Shown: piece after piece, positions 26,897 to 45,949 of the stretch
Numbering within the stretch: the stretch's first letter is position 1
Layout: each line of letters starts with the position of its first letter
NCBI GenBank assembly: GCA_030159075.1
Contig: BROG01000253.1
Coordinates: 62,001 to 126,000 of the forward strand
DNA: 64,000 bases
Source: Atrina japonica
Taxonomy: Eukaryota; Mollusca; Bivalvia; Pterioida; Pinnidae
Reading direction: 5' to 3'
Notes under the pieces: model-generated
The model's input: the letters and a program-made list of their open reading frames with translations, nothing else
What the model was told of the DNA's origin: nothing
Database searches by the model: none
Position numbers and translations under genes: made by a program

Positions 26897-27366
26897 AAAC
26901 TTCATCATATTTTCCATTTAATTTAGTGATATCACTAGGACATGTCAAAATAAAGCTTTTTAGCGTACAAAAACGTCGAATGGACTATCACTCGCAGTCT
27001 CCATGACTAGGATATCATTTCAAACAGGGTGATGTATTGAACTTTTTAACTTGAAGTGAATTTATCGTAAATGTAAATAAAACCATAATGGCATAAATCA
27101 GTTGTCCTCCATACAATATCAACACCTCTTTTATGTATTTCATATTCATTTTTCTCAAAAATGTTTATGTAAATTTAAATCCATTGTGAAAATGTGTCAG
27201 TTCTGGTTAAAATCGAATATATTTTATTGTAAATAGGAGTTGTGCATAAAAACCTTGCTATGAGATGCAGTATGTATCGGGTGTAAATACTTTTAATTCT
27301 TGAAAATATAAAAAAAAACACATCTCTCTTCATAATTCATATTCATAATCATTTATGCATATTCAT

Positions 27367-27481
27367 TTATGCACCTGATCCCATCTCTTGATTTCCAGAG
27401 GTCCGTTTTTGTCCAATATTTACCAGATTCGTATATATCCTGGACATCCTTTTGATTTATACTTTTGTAACTGAGATTTCT
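27367..27481 (+). repeat. R1 fragment (core and tail)
   Basis: GCACCTGATCCCATCTCTTG through CTGGACATCCTTTTGATTTA and the AACTGAGATTT tail. Confidence 0.7.
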
Positions 27482-27559
27482 TGGGTATTTACAAGGAGTG
27501 GCAAAACGTATTACAGATCATTGAGATTCTAAAATTGCTTAAAAGCTAAGATATTTATT

Positions 27560-27770
27560 TTTACACTGGTACTCTTAAATGGATTTGGCAAAAATAATAT
27601 AGGCTTACCATTTGACCTTGTATGATACCACTTTTTCTTTTGGTAATCTACATTTCTATCCAATTCGAGCTCAACTGATGAAATATTATTGAAAGAAAAC
27701 AATCGTTTTGAGCAATTGTTTTGGCCTCTTTTGTAAAACCATGAATTTGGTATTATTAATAATATTGGCT
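27560..27770 (+). repeat. R2 partial copy
   Basis: GACCTTGTATGATACCAC, CGAGCTCAACTGATGAA and TGAATTTGGTATTATTAATA. Confidence 0.65.
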
Positions 27771-28853
27771 ACATGTACATACTTCCATTGTAATGTAACT
27801 GTCGCCAGTTGGGAGTTAGGCTTTGGGATATTATTGTGTTCTTATTTATATATAAAAACGTAAGTTGTGCATAAAACGTCATATAATTTCACTGAGAAAT
27901 AAAAGCAATAGGTGACATACTTAATGACTAGTTGGTTATAACATGGAGCTTTGGAAACACAATGGACTTTTCTGTAAATCAATGACTTAGAACAGACCAA
28001 ATGTGTCATTAAGGGTGAATGAGTTAGAGACGAGACCTTTCGTTTCCAGATAGCGCGTGTTCAAGCCTCCATGACCTCAATGTTGATTATGCGTATATGT
28101 TTACGAGTAACTGTTTAGTGCTGCATGATCGATGTTTTATTTCAGATCCATTTTAAACGAGTTTCCCACTCTACCATCAAAACTAGTTACTGACGAATTC
28201 CTGAAATGTTATTGACTGTGGAGTAAAACACTTACAGGTGTATATTGTCGATTATGAATTGTTTAGTACACGACTACATTTTCAGTTTACCAAATTTGGA
28301 AATGCATAAACGACAATATTGGAATCTTTTAAAGATCAACATTGCTTAACTATACACATGTTTATAAACTTATATTTGGTGAGAAATATAGAAAACAGTG
28401 ATTATCACAAAACAATATATACTGTTAGGATTCAAATCTGAAACGTGACTATGGAACATGTGATTGCGCAACGGTACGCGAGATATAAAATATATCAGAA
28501 GTACTGTATTAATAGATCAAACGAGAGATTATCTGATTATTAACAATGATATAGATAAATGTTAGTAGGAGACAATTTAGTCCGTTCACTGAACATACAC
28601 AAAAGTTGTCCGTCACCAAGTCGGTCCTTGTAAACGTAACATGCTCAAAATAGACCCTTCAATTATAGATACTGTACATGTAATAAAACATAAAGAAAAT
28701 AGTACAAACCCGGTCGTAGAATGTAGGGAATAAAGTTTCTGAAGTAAGCATTGGTAATGGAGCGGTGGTCACGTAGTTCGAGAAAGAGGATGATCTATTT
28801 TATCAGCAACCAACAATACTATATATCTTCAGGTGTCGGATCCAAGGGAATAA

Positions 28854-29005
<152 letters not shown>

Positions 29006-29955
29006 CGTTTCATACTTGTATATATTCAAGTCATGAAACGATTGATATACAGCGCTGAGATGACTAATGCCACGGTCATATATATGACTTGTTATTTACT
29101 GAGTGATTGAAAACGATTTAACATGATATATTTACAGCTTACTGGAATAACATATAGCATTACTCTGTCGATTATCAAAGATATATAATGCTATGTAACT
29201 GATCTTATAATTGATTGTTTGCGTAATGTATATTTCGTGTTCTGTTTTCGTGTGGCTTTCAGTGATTAATACATTGGTATCTGTGATTTTCAATTTCTTT
29301 GATAAAATCAATTTGGTTTTCCTTATTTGAAAAAAATATAGCTTTCATTTGTTCGGGTAATAATTTTTTCTGATCTAAAAGTGAGGTCTGTTATTATTCT
29401 TATCAATTATATTACCTCCCAATACAATGATACCAAATAGGTTCAACGGAGTTATCTCTCTTTACTGCTATCAAAATTATAAAAGCTTTTAGAGTCGTCT
29501 TTCTTTGCAAATATATATCGTTTCTTATAACAAAACACACAGAATCTTCAGGATATATTACAAATCGATAAAATATGTTTTGGACATTTAGATAATAGTG
29601 GTTAAATGCCCAAACTTGCATTTGAATTAAACGACTTTGAAAAATTATTATTTGTCACTTTTTCCGAAACACAGTAGGAAAATTATTGTAACATCTTTGA
29701 TATTTTATACGAGGTATGTGAATTATACATCAGCTGTAAAACAGAATTAAGTATTTCAGAACCCTCACACACGAATTATGAAAGCAATATATTTTCATAC
29801 ACAGAAAACTGTTATATCTATGGCATACTTGGCGATGGCTTAAGTGACAAATATAAAGTTTAAACCAGTTAATGACAGGAAGTAAAAAAAATCTGGTTAA
29901 AATCCGAATCTAATACCTTTTAAAGTACATGTAGTAATGGTGAATGGGTGAATAT

Positions 29956-30028
29956 GGTGCAATATTGACCGGAAAACCAATGTTGACCGAAACGATGTCA
30001 TTATTGGTTTTCCGGTCAATATTACACC
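29956..30028. repeat. Near-perfect hairpin, 26-bp arms
   Basis: Arms 29956-29981 and 30003-30028 are inverted copies (one mismatch) around a 21-bp loop; the arm core is TATTGACCGGAAAACC. No gene is nearby. Confidence 0.9.
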
Positions 30029-30385
30029 ATTTTCATTGACTAAAAAGTCCATAATTGTTTTATCAAATGAGTATGCGTAGTAAATACTACATGACTATCA
30101 TGTAATTTGTAAATCACGTTTATTTACAATCTTCAACCATGCCATTACTATAGTAAATAAACCGGAAGAACGCTTTCAATCGTTCATTCTCGGACATTAC
30201 ATACTAATCCTAAGTAATAAGCAGAGTACTTCCAAACGTGTAAATGTGGATTTCCTTATTTTATGTTTAATCACAACATTCAAGGATGTCCATAGAATAT
30301 GTAGATATCTTTTCAGAGTTAAAAAACAAGCTATCCAATCAGAAACTGTTTTTGTATAATAATCATCGTTAGGGGTTTAGGAGAT

Positions 30386-30722
30386 GATATACAAATCCGG
30401 AAACATTGGACAAACATGTACTTCTGAAAATCCAGAGATGGGATAGGGTGCTATATATAAAAACTCTCAGATACCAATGTACAAATTTCAGGACGTCCAG
30501 GATATATGTACAAATCTGGTGAATACTGAACAAACACAGACCTCTGGAAATCTAGAGGTGGGATCATGGAGCAGTAAGCATTCCTGTTGACCGGTCACAC
30601 CCGCCGTGAATCCACACTCAAATTCAAATGAAATAAATGAGGAACAAATTCTCGTCATAATTGGTACAGACGTCTCAAGAACCGCTATCGAACAGGTAAC
30701 TCAACATTTCATTTAGTAAAAC
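30386..30722 (-). repeat. R1: one partial and one near-complete copy in tandem
   Basis: The core is seen at 30386-30455 and then a second copy at 30460-30722, running to the R1 head (plus strand AACTCAACATTTCATTTAG). Both are reversed. Confidence 0.75.
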
Positions 30723-31019
30723 AGAGTAATCGGTAACAAAGATATTATACTGACCGTAAAATTTGCGGGACGTTGACACCAAACGCGATTTTCGCTATTC
30801 CTGTGACAATAACTTGTGAATAAGTAGTTTACTTCTGTATATGAAATGTTCATATGTTGAACACAGCTGGCATATCAGATCATTTGTGAGATATAAACAC
30901 CATATGTAGGTGATTGCAGGATATTATTACTTAAATGTGGAAAATTTACGACGTGAAAGCCGAAATTTTTGCGTTTGTCGAAAAACCTGGTTGTTCATTT
31001 CCCATGTTTCTACAGTAAG

Positions 31020-31512
31020 TTAAATGTCCAAGTAGGAAGCGTGTGTGCTTGATATCGTTGTGTCTATATCTTTGGGATATATCGCATTGACATATGTTTG
31101 GAAATTGTCACTATTGATTGATATAACGTCGTCGATATATCTAAAATGAGGGGCCAGAGCTAAGTTTTTTTCCCATTGATTCCGAAGTCTCTGAATGAAA
31201 TCTGGTTCGTATGAATAAATGAACAGGTCAGCCAGTAAAGGAACACAATTGGTTCCCATGGGAATACCGACTGTTTGGTGAAAGACCTGTCCCCAAACAT
31301 TACAAATATATTGTCTATTAGAAGTTCCAGCATCCTTTTATGTCAACTTCAGTGTATTTATGTGTAGAATCAGTGGTTGGCGAAATAAATATCACGAAAA
31401 CTAGTGACTAGATATTTAAAGTTTCGAGTACCACTTTTAGTGGAAAAAAGTTGACGATGATGCAAAATTGTCTCTCTTATAGTTTCATTTGGAATTGTTG
31501 TATAAAGAGTAC
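31020..31512 (-). pseudogene. Penelope-like retroelement reverse transcriptase fragment, decayed
   Basis: On the minus strand 31020-31300 encodes GIPMGTNCVPLLADLF and FRYIDDVISIN, the B and C motifs of a reverse transcriptase (YIDD active site). Upstream, LYTTIPNETI and LLIDNIFVMFG are earlier pieces of the same domain but lie in other frames, with stop codons around 31345-31385 and a frameshift near 31290. The PMGTN-C-PLLADLF wording matches RT proteins I associate with Penelope-like elements of marine invertebrates; a different RT class is possible. The frame ends at a stop just after SYLDI. No endonuclease domain is visible. It is a dead fragment. Confidence 0.75.
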
Positions 31513-32044
31513 AAAATATGATATGAATGAGAATCACAGATGTGCATACGTAACAGTTTTATAGGAAGATATCTCTTCGATACAATTATTTGAATATTAA
31601 ACTATTAGTAAATTTGATATCTGTCTATCTCTCAAACGCTTTTCAAAAGGTTCCTCAGTAAGCAAGAGGAAAATAAACAAAAGATAAATGGTTTTTGAAT
31701 TTCAGTTTAATACCGACATTTTAAAAACAACTTAAGTATCAATCACTGTTAACGACTCAGGATACATTGATGTTCGCTTGAAGAGCAAAGAAAACAAATA
31801 TACATTTTTAATGTTTACCTAAGGTAGATAACTCTGTATATGGTAACAATCGATAACTGAATTTTAACTTCAATTTGATTGAATGTAAACATTGTCAGAC
31901 TGAAAAGACCGACGCTAGATAAACATTTTAGCAATGCATGTGAATGTCAATGAGATCGTATATAAAAGTCCATATAAATCATCATAAATCACCATGTTAC
32001 AGCACACTTATCGAATTAAAGATACAGGGAAGACCAAAATTGGT

Positions 32045-32300
32045 GTCTGCGTAGCGCAGTGGCTAGCGCACTCACTTTTCACCAATGCAACACGGGTCCG
32101 ATCCTGGGATTTAGACAGGGAAGTATGTGAGATGGTATGGGCAGTCGCCAGGTCGGACACGTGGATTTTCTCCGGGTTCTTCAGATTCCTCCCATGGCAA
32201 GCACCTCTGCACGCCAACATCGGCGCTAATGAGAGTCATTTATATAAACTGCATTGGCTTGTTTGTCAATTATTGTAAAATAAATAAAGTTTAAACATAA
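32045..32300 (+). mobile_element. tRNA-derived SINE, family S1, copy 1
   Basis: The head reads GTAGCGCAGTGGCTAGCGC (A box) and GGGTCCGATCCTGG (B box). The body then matches the copy at 35675, and the end is AAATAAATAAAGTTT. Open frames here on both strands are by-products. Confidence 0.8.
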
Positions 32301-32867
32301 AAACAAAAATGCTCTTACTTTGTTTAGCTATCATATTACTTACTGTTATATTACGAGGCTATAAATATTTATTGCCTCAACGTTTGCCGGTTCAAGTGTC
32401 ATTTAGACGGAATTATTTCTTTTTATGTTTATGTCCGAGTAATACATATATTAATCTTTCTATGAGGTAGCCTCCACCGGTTTGCTTAAGAATAATAATT
32501 TATTTATTTCATCTTAAAATAAAGGATACAACTTGTACTACTATGCCTCTTTAACAGGTAGAGAGGAATTTACGATTTTTGATTGAATGGATGCAAATAA
32601 AGTTTCCAAAAGAGTTTAACACAATACCGCCAAACACAAGATAATATTGAAGTTAAAATAATCTATATTGTTAAAAATCATACTTCAAAACTCATTCCCA
32701 AAATTAATAACTTTTGTGATGTTAAAATTTCGTAGCATGAGCAATACATACAAAATTGACATTAAATAAGAATCCGCTTCAAAACTTTACAAATTATTAT
32801 TGCAATATTCGAAAAACTGAGGCTTGCTATTCTTTCATTTTTAAATTTTCTTTAAAATATATACATA

Positions 32868-32962
32868 CAGTCGAACTCTCTAAAATAAAAGCCTGTTACA
32901 TTGAAATCCCACTTTATTTGAAATTATTTCTATTTCGCGGTCAAATTCGTTCCTTACCATTA
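32868..32962. mobile_element. Tigger/pogo-like MITE, half copy
   Basis: TACAGTCGAACTCTC followed by ACATTGAAATCCCACTTTAT matches the reverse of the 43205 element's right half. The rest is lost before the (TA)n tract at 32981. Confidence 0.5.
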
Positions 32963-32979
32963 TAAACCGCTTATTTTAT

Positions 32980-32980
<1 letters not shown>

Positions 32981-33056
<76 letters not shown>
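32981..33056. repeat. (TA)n
   Basis: 76 bp of pure TA. Confidence 0.97.
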
Positions 33057-33058
<2 letters not shown>

Positions 33059-33883
33059 CGACTTGTCAATTCTGTAATTCGATACTACAGGTATCCAATG
33101 CCAGCATGTCGTATACATTCATTCATTTGTGTTTCAGCATTGTTATCAGCTTTCAAAACACACATGACTGAAATATAATTGTTAAAATGTGGTCACTGTG
33201 GACAAATTAGAACTGTGTAGCGTTTGTGTACATTTGTATGTTAAGTATACAACGTAACCACAGTTCTGTCAACATCAAATGTCAACAACAAGTACCTGTT
33301 CATCAAACGAGACAATCAAGATCGAATCAAATCTATGCATTCTAACTTATCACACGTCTCATTTTGCGCTTTTGTCAATATTTTTGTGACCATTATATGC
33401 CTGAAAAATTAGCATTACTTATGCTAACAATACATAAACTTCCTGACTATGTCCTTGCAGGGTGGCTATTTAACTTATTCTTCTTGTAAAAGGCGACGAG
33501 TAGAGAAGGTAAGAATTTAAGGACACTTCAAAAACATCTGGTTCAACCTGACACTTATTGTTATAGGATTAACCAGGTAATGATCTCAAAATATTGATTT
33601 TAGGTAAAAATCGAGACATATATACCTTTATTTAGACATATGAATCAATTACTCCGGGGCTTATGAATAACCAATACAACTTTATACTACACTAAAGAGA
33701 TCTTTTTTATAACGGGGTAGTGATTTCTGATTTCTGATTTCTATGATGTACCGGAATATACTTGTGAAACAGTACATAAGGTAGGTACATAGATGTAGTT
33801 TAATACTTTTAATATATTCAAAATAAACTTTTTATATTAGTCTGTGGTATCAAAAGCAATTTCAAGTGATAATGACTTTTAAA

Positions 33884-34233
33884 GGGACATTAGCTGTGCT
33901 TTTTACAAAACCTTCTCTTTCTTTTTACTACTTAGATTGATGTACAATTACGAAATCGAGATATACACGGGCAAAAAATTCTTATATTTCTATATATTTT
34001 GTGAAAAGTGCTTGAGAAAGTTTTGCAATCTTTCACTTGCAATTGATGAATTCAACCTTACTATTTGTATATGAATATATCACTTGATCTGACCTTATTC
34101 ACAAGATATATAGAGATATGAAATTTTTTATGCTTGTGTACAGCTCTTATTTGTTATTGTACATCAAGTACAAGAAGTAAAACTAGGGAAAAACCTGAAA
34201 TTATTATTTTGGTTAAACACAGCTATTGCCCCT
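33884..34233. mobile_element. Foldback MITE (FB family), best copy
   Basis: The left half (GGGACATTAGCTGTG ... GATGTACAATTACGAA ... TATATATTTTGTGA) is repeated inverted in the right half, ending CACAGCTATTGCCCC. TTAAA lies on both sides as a likely target duplication. The arms are over 100 bp with a short centre. Confidence 0.8.
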
Positions 34234-34329
34234 TAAAGATAAATCTATCATGTACTGGAAACTAACAGATGCTGTGTAATATGTCTGTTATATAATTACT
34301 ATTACATATAGGCTACATATAATTTATTT

Positions 34330-34515
34330 TTCACTTATTTCATTGGAATTTGATGGTGAACTCGCGGCAGGTGTGACCGGTTAACAGGGGATGCTTACTC
34401 CTCTATGACACCTGATCCCACCTCTAGATTTCCAGAGGTCCGTGTATGTACAATATTTACCAGATTTGTATATCTGTCTCCTGGACATCATAAAGATTTA
34501 TACTTTCGTATTTGT
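34330..34515 (+). repeat. R1 dispersed repeat
   Basis: GCGGCAGGTGTGACCGG, GGATGCTTACTCCTC, CTAGATTTCCAGAGGTCC and CTGGACATCATAAAGATTTA. Confidence 0.8.
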
Positions 34516-34643
34516 GATTTTTTTTATTGTTTAACCCGCTAACATAGTTCAGTCACCTCAATATTTTAACCCCTTCATACTGTCAACTGTTTTGTGCAAG
34601 AATGCGACAGGTCACATACACAAGCCAGTTTGTGGTCATTTAA

Positions 34644-34971
34644 GTGTCAACAAATCTGTTAGAATTAGTTTTACGATTAATGCAACGCAAATGGCATATT
34701 GATCAAGAAAATAAAATCATGACATTAAATGCAAGACACGCGCTTCAAATGAATTGCTCAGAAATATTGAAAAGTTTAACGACGAAGACGGACGAAAACA
34801 ACTCGCATTCCTTAAAAGAGAAATACAAGGTTAAGTCTGAATAAACACCCTTTATTTTCAAATCATTATCGACTTTAATCCAAGCTTGTTGTGTTTCAGC
34901 ACACCCGTGACAGAGACAACAATGGCTTTAAAGCGAAAGTCAAAAATATCAAATCAAATTACTATTGTTAG
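34644..34971 (+). CDS. Possible small two-exon gene (3' end), unknown product
   Basis: An open stretch up to 34829 ends TACAAG|GTTAAG; after a 70-bp intron, GTTGTGTTTCAG at 34888-34899 opens a second exon, 34900-34971, in the same phase and ending in TAG. The usable ATG is at 34680; the frame is open back to 34644. From that ATG the product is about 74 residues, polar and basic (QRKWHIDQENK, SLKEKYKHTRDRDNN). I do not recognise it. The donor-acceptor pair in phase and the coding-like composition support a real exon pair, possibly the end of a longer gene whose upstream exons I could not find. Chance is a real alternative. Confidence 0.33.
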
Positions 34972-35674
34972 TGTACATAGTAAATCTGGCATGAAACCGT
35001 AGAGTCCAGCTAAGATTAAAACCTATGTTAATTGAATGTTTAACAGGATAGAAATAGAATATTATTAACGGGCTTGTAAATAGAATTGTAAATGGAATTT
35101 ATGTGTATATAATATTATCACTTTATCGGTTTGACGCATGGTGATATTGTCTGCATATTAACTTCTGAATGATAATATTTAAAGATATGCTGATAACATG
35201 ATTACAGTTCTAACGTAGTCTAGTGTCTTAAGATAAACAGCTACATGGAGGATATTTTACCGACTCGTTGGTATTTATAACAAGATGTGTAAGTTTTATT
35301 TATGTACTGTGATTCTGTTTTGATATAGATTACTTTGTAAATAAGAATTTATGATTTATTTCAACGCTTTGTAATTTGTATTTAGTCATACATAGATCTG
35401 TATCAGGTTTAAAATGCTGGTCTATCTTTTAGAGTGATACCCTTGCAGTAAATGAACGCTTTTTGGTAGTCTGTTATAGACAAGTACACTTAGTCATTCC
35501 AAGTGAACTGGATTGCAAGTGAAAGAGTTCTTATCCGATTGATATACCATACTGTATAATAAGAGTTTTCACATTTATAAGTATCAAAAATAAAATATTT
35601 TATGACGTTAAAACTGAAAATTTCCTATGTATATATTTTCTGTCCTCTGATAGTCATTTTGTTTCAAGAACGTT

Positions 35675-35915
35675 GCACGTGAACTGGCGCACTTGCTTCT
35701 CACCAATGCGACTAGGGTTCGATCCCGGACTGGACAAGGGAGTATTTGAGGTGATATGGTGGTCACCAAGTCATACAAGTGGCTTTTCTCCGGTACTCCG
35801 GTTTCCTCGCACAACAAGGATCCACACACACCAACATCAGAGTTAACGAGAGACATAAATATAAGTTGTCATAACTTGTTTCTCAATCGTTGTAAAGTAA
35901 ATAAAGTTTAGAATT
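35675..35915 (+). mobile_element. tRNA-derived SINE, family S1, copy 2
   Basis: It shares CTCACCAATGCGAC, the B box GGGTTCGATCCCGG, the TTTCTCCGG body segment and the AAATAAAGTTT tail with the copy at 32045. The head is worn. Confidence 0.8.
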
Positions 35916-36111
35916 AAACAGAATCCAACCTCACCATCCAAATAATTTATTAGATAGTTTTATTTTTAATGTTGATTTTAATAGTTGTTTCTGGACGTAT
36001 AGGCTAACTTCTTGAGGGTGTTCTGTCACGCATTCGTCTCTAGGGTCAACATTTGGTTTTTAATTATATCTATTTGTATTGACATAATGAGTTGACATTG
36101 TGCATAAATCC

Positions 36112-36665
36112 ACTAAATGAAATGTTGATTTACTCGGATCATGTTCCCTCTATTTTACCATTTTTATCTCTCTTTTCCTATTTTTGTTTGCAATTACCAT
36201 GTTTGGTAGATGAAATGTTGAGTTGCTTGTATTTCTTTCTTTAAATCTTTCGATGTCTCTCTTTATTTCAATTTCTTTTTTTCTCTATTTTGGTTTGCAA
36301 GTATTATGTTTTTAACTAACTTAAGTGTTGAGTTACCTGTATCTCATTCTCTCTATCTTTCCATATTTGTCACTGTAGCACTCTCCCTTTATCATTTAGC
36401 ACCCTTTCTTTACAAAGAGAAAAATATGGTTTCACTGTATGAAATGTTGAGATCCCTGTTCAATAAAACTGTCCATCCCGCATCCCGAAGATTTATCCCT
36501 CTTCTATTTTATTTGGTTTAAACTGTGACTTCACGACAAATGTGACCGATTGACAAGGGATGTTTACTGCTCCAGGACACTTTATCCCACATCCGGATCT
36601 CTCCCGTGTGTCCAAAGTTCACCAGATTTGTATACTGTCTCTTGGAACACCTGACGGTTAATACT
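36112..36665 (+). repeat. R1 with repeated head units
   Basis: The R1 head (AAATGTTGAGTTACCTGT-like) occurs about four times, near 36118, 36211, 36326 and 36440, before a single core and tail (GGGATGTTTACTGCTCC, TTATCCCACATCCGGAT, CACCAGATTTGTATAC). Confidence 0.6.
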
Positions 36666-36999
36666 TAGGCATCTGTGTTTAAATATTATATTAAATGTAA
36701 ATTGATACACTTAAAACCATTCAGTTAATCAAATAGTATAAATTCGACATTTATGCAGTTTATTTAAATATTATAAAGGAACTCAGAAACCGTTATATCC
36801 CTTTTGATCCCAGGTGCGATGCATTTCTTCAGATAGTGCAATGTATGGTATTTTTCCGTAAACAGAAATTCTTTACGATAGATAAAATAAGAAATATATA
36901 TAAGAAGCTTTGAAAGGACACGATTAAGGTCACTGAATGTCCTACTACGTTCAAGTAAACTACGTTTGTCAACATTTACTGCAAGTGTTTACTTTAAGC

Positions 37000-38600
37000 A
37001 TGTAGGAGAATCTTCGTCTCCGTTTTGTCTTATTTAAGTTATACGCATTGATTTGAATCCTGGTCCATTTTTATGTTTTGTTCTGTGACATTCAATATTT
37101 CATAAAAAAATGTAAATAAATGTGTAAATTAACAAATCAGATTTAATAATAGATTTCCAACAATACATAATACCATATTTGTCTATATTCTTTGAAATTT
37201 ATAATTTCATTATGTCTTTTTCAATAACAGGAAATGAACATCTGTTTATCTTATCATATGTCTACGTAATGGTGTCTCGTCCCAACACTACGTGTCAACC
37301 TAGACAGACAAAGTCTATAATGGGATATGTCTGCCAACACTTATAAGAACACTACTGTTAATATGATTACATCATATTGACTATAGTTTTCTTTTATAAA
37401 GCAATCAATTTAATGCATCAAGTCTTTATCAGAAAAAAAAACATAAAATCTTCAGTTTTAGAGATCGAATTGAGCACCCAATGTTTTTCAGTTCTGTCAT
37501 GAAGGATTGTTTCTTATTTGGAAGGCTGTAAGCTTCCGCTCTGGTCATACGTTGGAGTTTTAAAGCAGGTATTAATTGTGCAGTGCCAAGTCTTGGACGG
37601 TCATATTCAGATTGATTTATAAAGTCGATGTCGAGTTGACCTGTTAAAGAATCCGCACTACATTAATTTGAATTGGATTAAATATTTTGTATCGATTTGA
37701 CTTGAAACATAGCAATTTACAAAATCGTCATTCGATTGTAGATAATTTTGTACGGTCACTTCCGAGAAAATATCTATGATTATTTAGCTAAATTAGTTGC
37801 CATTTTTGCATTTTAAAAGGCATACAAGCTGTCAAAATGGATTTATTTTTGTTTTTATTTAATGTTTCAAATATTCAAATATTCGACGTGTTATAAAACA
37901 AACTGAATCCATTGCTTAAAAAGAGATAAATTCTGTAAACAGAACGTCTGCATTTGTACCATATATTGATATTCTTAAGAATACATAAGGCAAATGGAAA
38001 AACTGTCAACAAATTTATCACTGATCCACCCACGTCCGCAATATGTAATATCATGTTGCCAGATTTTTTTTTTGGCCGCCGCACTACGTAAGCCTTCTTT
38101 AAACGTGATCGTAATTTGAATAAATTTTCTCCAGATTTATAAATGACTAACGTACGGTATGGTAAAGCAGCATGTTAAATCATTGAGGCAGATACAAACA
38201 CCGACACACTTATTGGTACTGAATCCGTTGTCTTTCACTTTCTAAGCTGCGAGGATAGAATCCAAATAATCAAGCCTCTCGGTCATTTTTACCTGAACAC
38301 AACAGAATAATCAATACAGAAATGCACTGCTCTACAATAATTGTGCTCATCAATCACAGATACTTTTGTTTTGATTGATTTAAAATGTATCGATCTCACA
38401 AGGGATATATCAAAATATACCTGGGCAGGCGAAGTACATTAAATGATAAGTCCCTGGGTATTTACTTTCTAAAGCTATTTGTTCATTAAAAGACCATTTT
38501 CTATTAAAGGCTAATGGTTGTCAGGTTAAAAATTCTGATTTATTGAAAATGTGGATTTCAAATGAGACTCGCCTTTTAGTTGTGTAAAGGGAAAGTAAAT
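37000..38600. other. Unassigned stretch upstream of the CxxC gene
   Basis: No exon or known repeat found. It should hold the promoter of the gene starting at 38673, but I see no clear core motif. Confidence 0.4.
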
Positions 38601-38672
38601 GCATGTAATTGATATTTTTCAGTGATATATTAAGTGTGTGAGGTAGCAAAAGCAGAATAGGGCCGGTCGAAT

Positions 38673-45352
<6,680 letters not shown>

Positions 45353-45368
45353 ACATTGTTACCAATTA

Positions 45369-45653
45369 CAGTCTAATTTGTATATGTGGTTACCTTTCTC
45401 AAGCAGCCACCTCCTCTAATGGGTCAGATTCCATTACTCATACCCCAATAAGTAGTCACCTTCCTAACACGGTCAGCGGTCACCCCTTTCACGTTAAAAT
45501 TTACGATGCATACCAAATCAAACAACCATTAAAATTTCAATATGCCGGTCACTTTTCTTCCAAACATATACTGGTCCCATTATTTATGCTAATATAATTA
45601 AGAGGCCATTTTCATGATTGCCCTTGGATGGCTGCTTAATACGGATTAGACTG
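45369..45653. mobile_element. TA-flanked MITE in the 3' UTR of the CxxC gene
   Basis: The ends CAGTCTAATTTGTAT and, in reverse, CAGTCTAATCCGTAT are inverted repeats, with TA on each side. It begins 17 bp after the stop codon at 45352. The TA duplication suits Tc1/mariner or pogo type elements. Confidence 0.75.
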
Positions 45654-45735
45654 TAGTTTTATATAAAGTCAATGATATTTTTGTGATAATTGCTGCATAT
45701 ACTTTTCTGTATCATAAGCAAATTAAATACAAATA

Positions 45736-45810
45736 AACATACATACATACATACATACATACATACATACATACATACATACATACATACATACATACAT
45801 ACATACATAC

Positions 45811-45841
<31 letters not shown>

Positions 45842-45862
45842 CATACATACATACATACATAC
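45736..45862. repeat. (ACAT)n
   Basis: Near-pure ACAT units, one TACTTACAT break. Confidence 0.97.
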
Positions 45863-45949
45863 GATTTCTCTCCCTTTGTATATCTGCGTGTATATATGCT
45901 TTATGTATGTGTGAGAGTGGCTGGGAGGAAGAAATCATTTATATTTAAA

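Noticed and set aside
32008..32278. Frames on both strands of 70-94 codons
   Set aside because: They are inside a SINE with a tRNA head.
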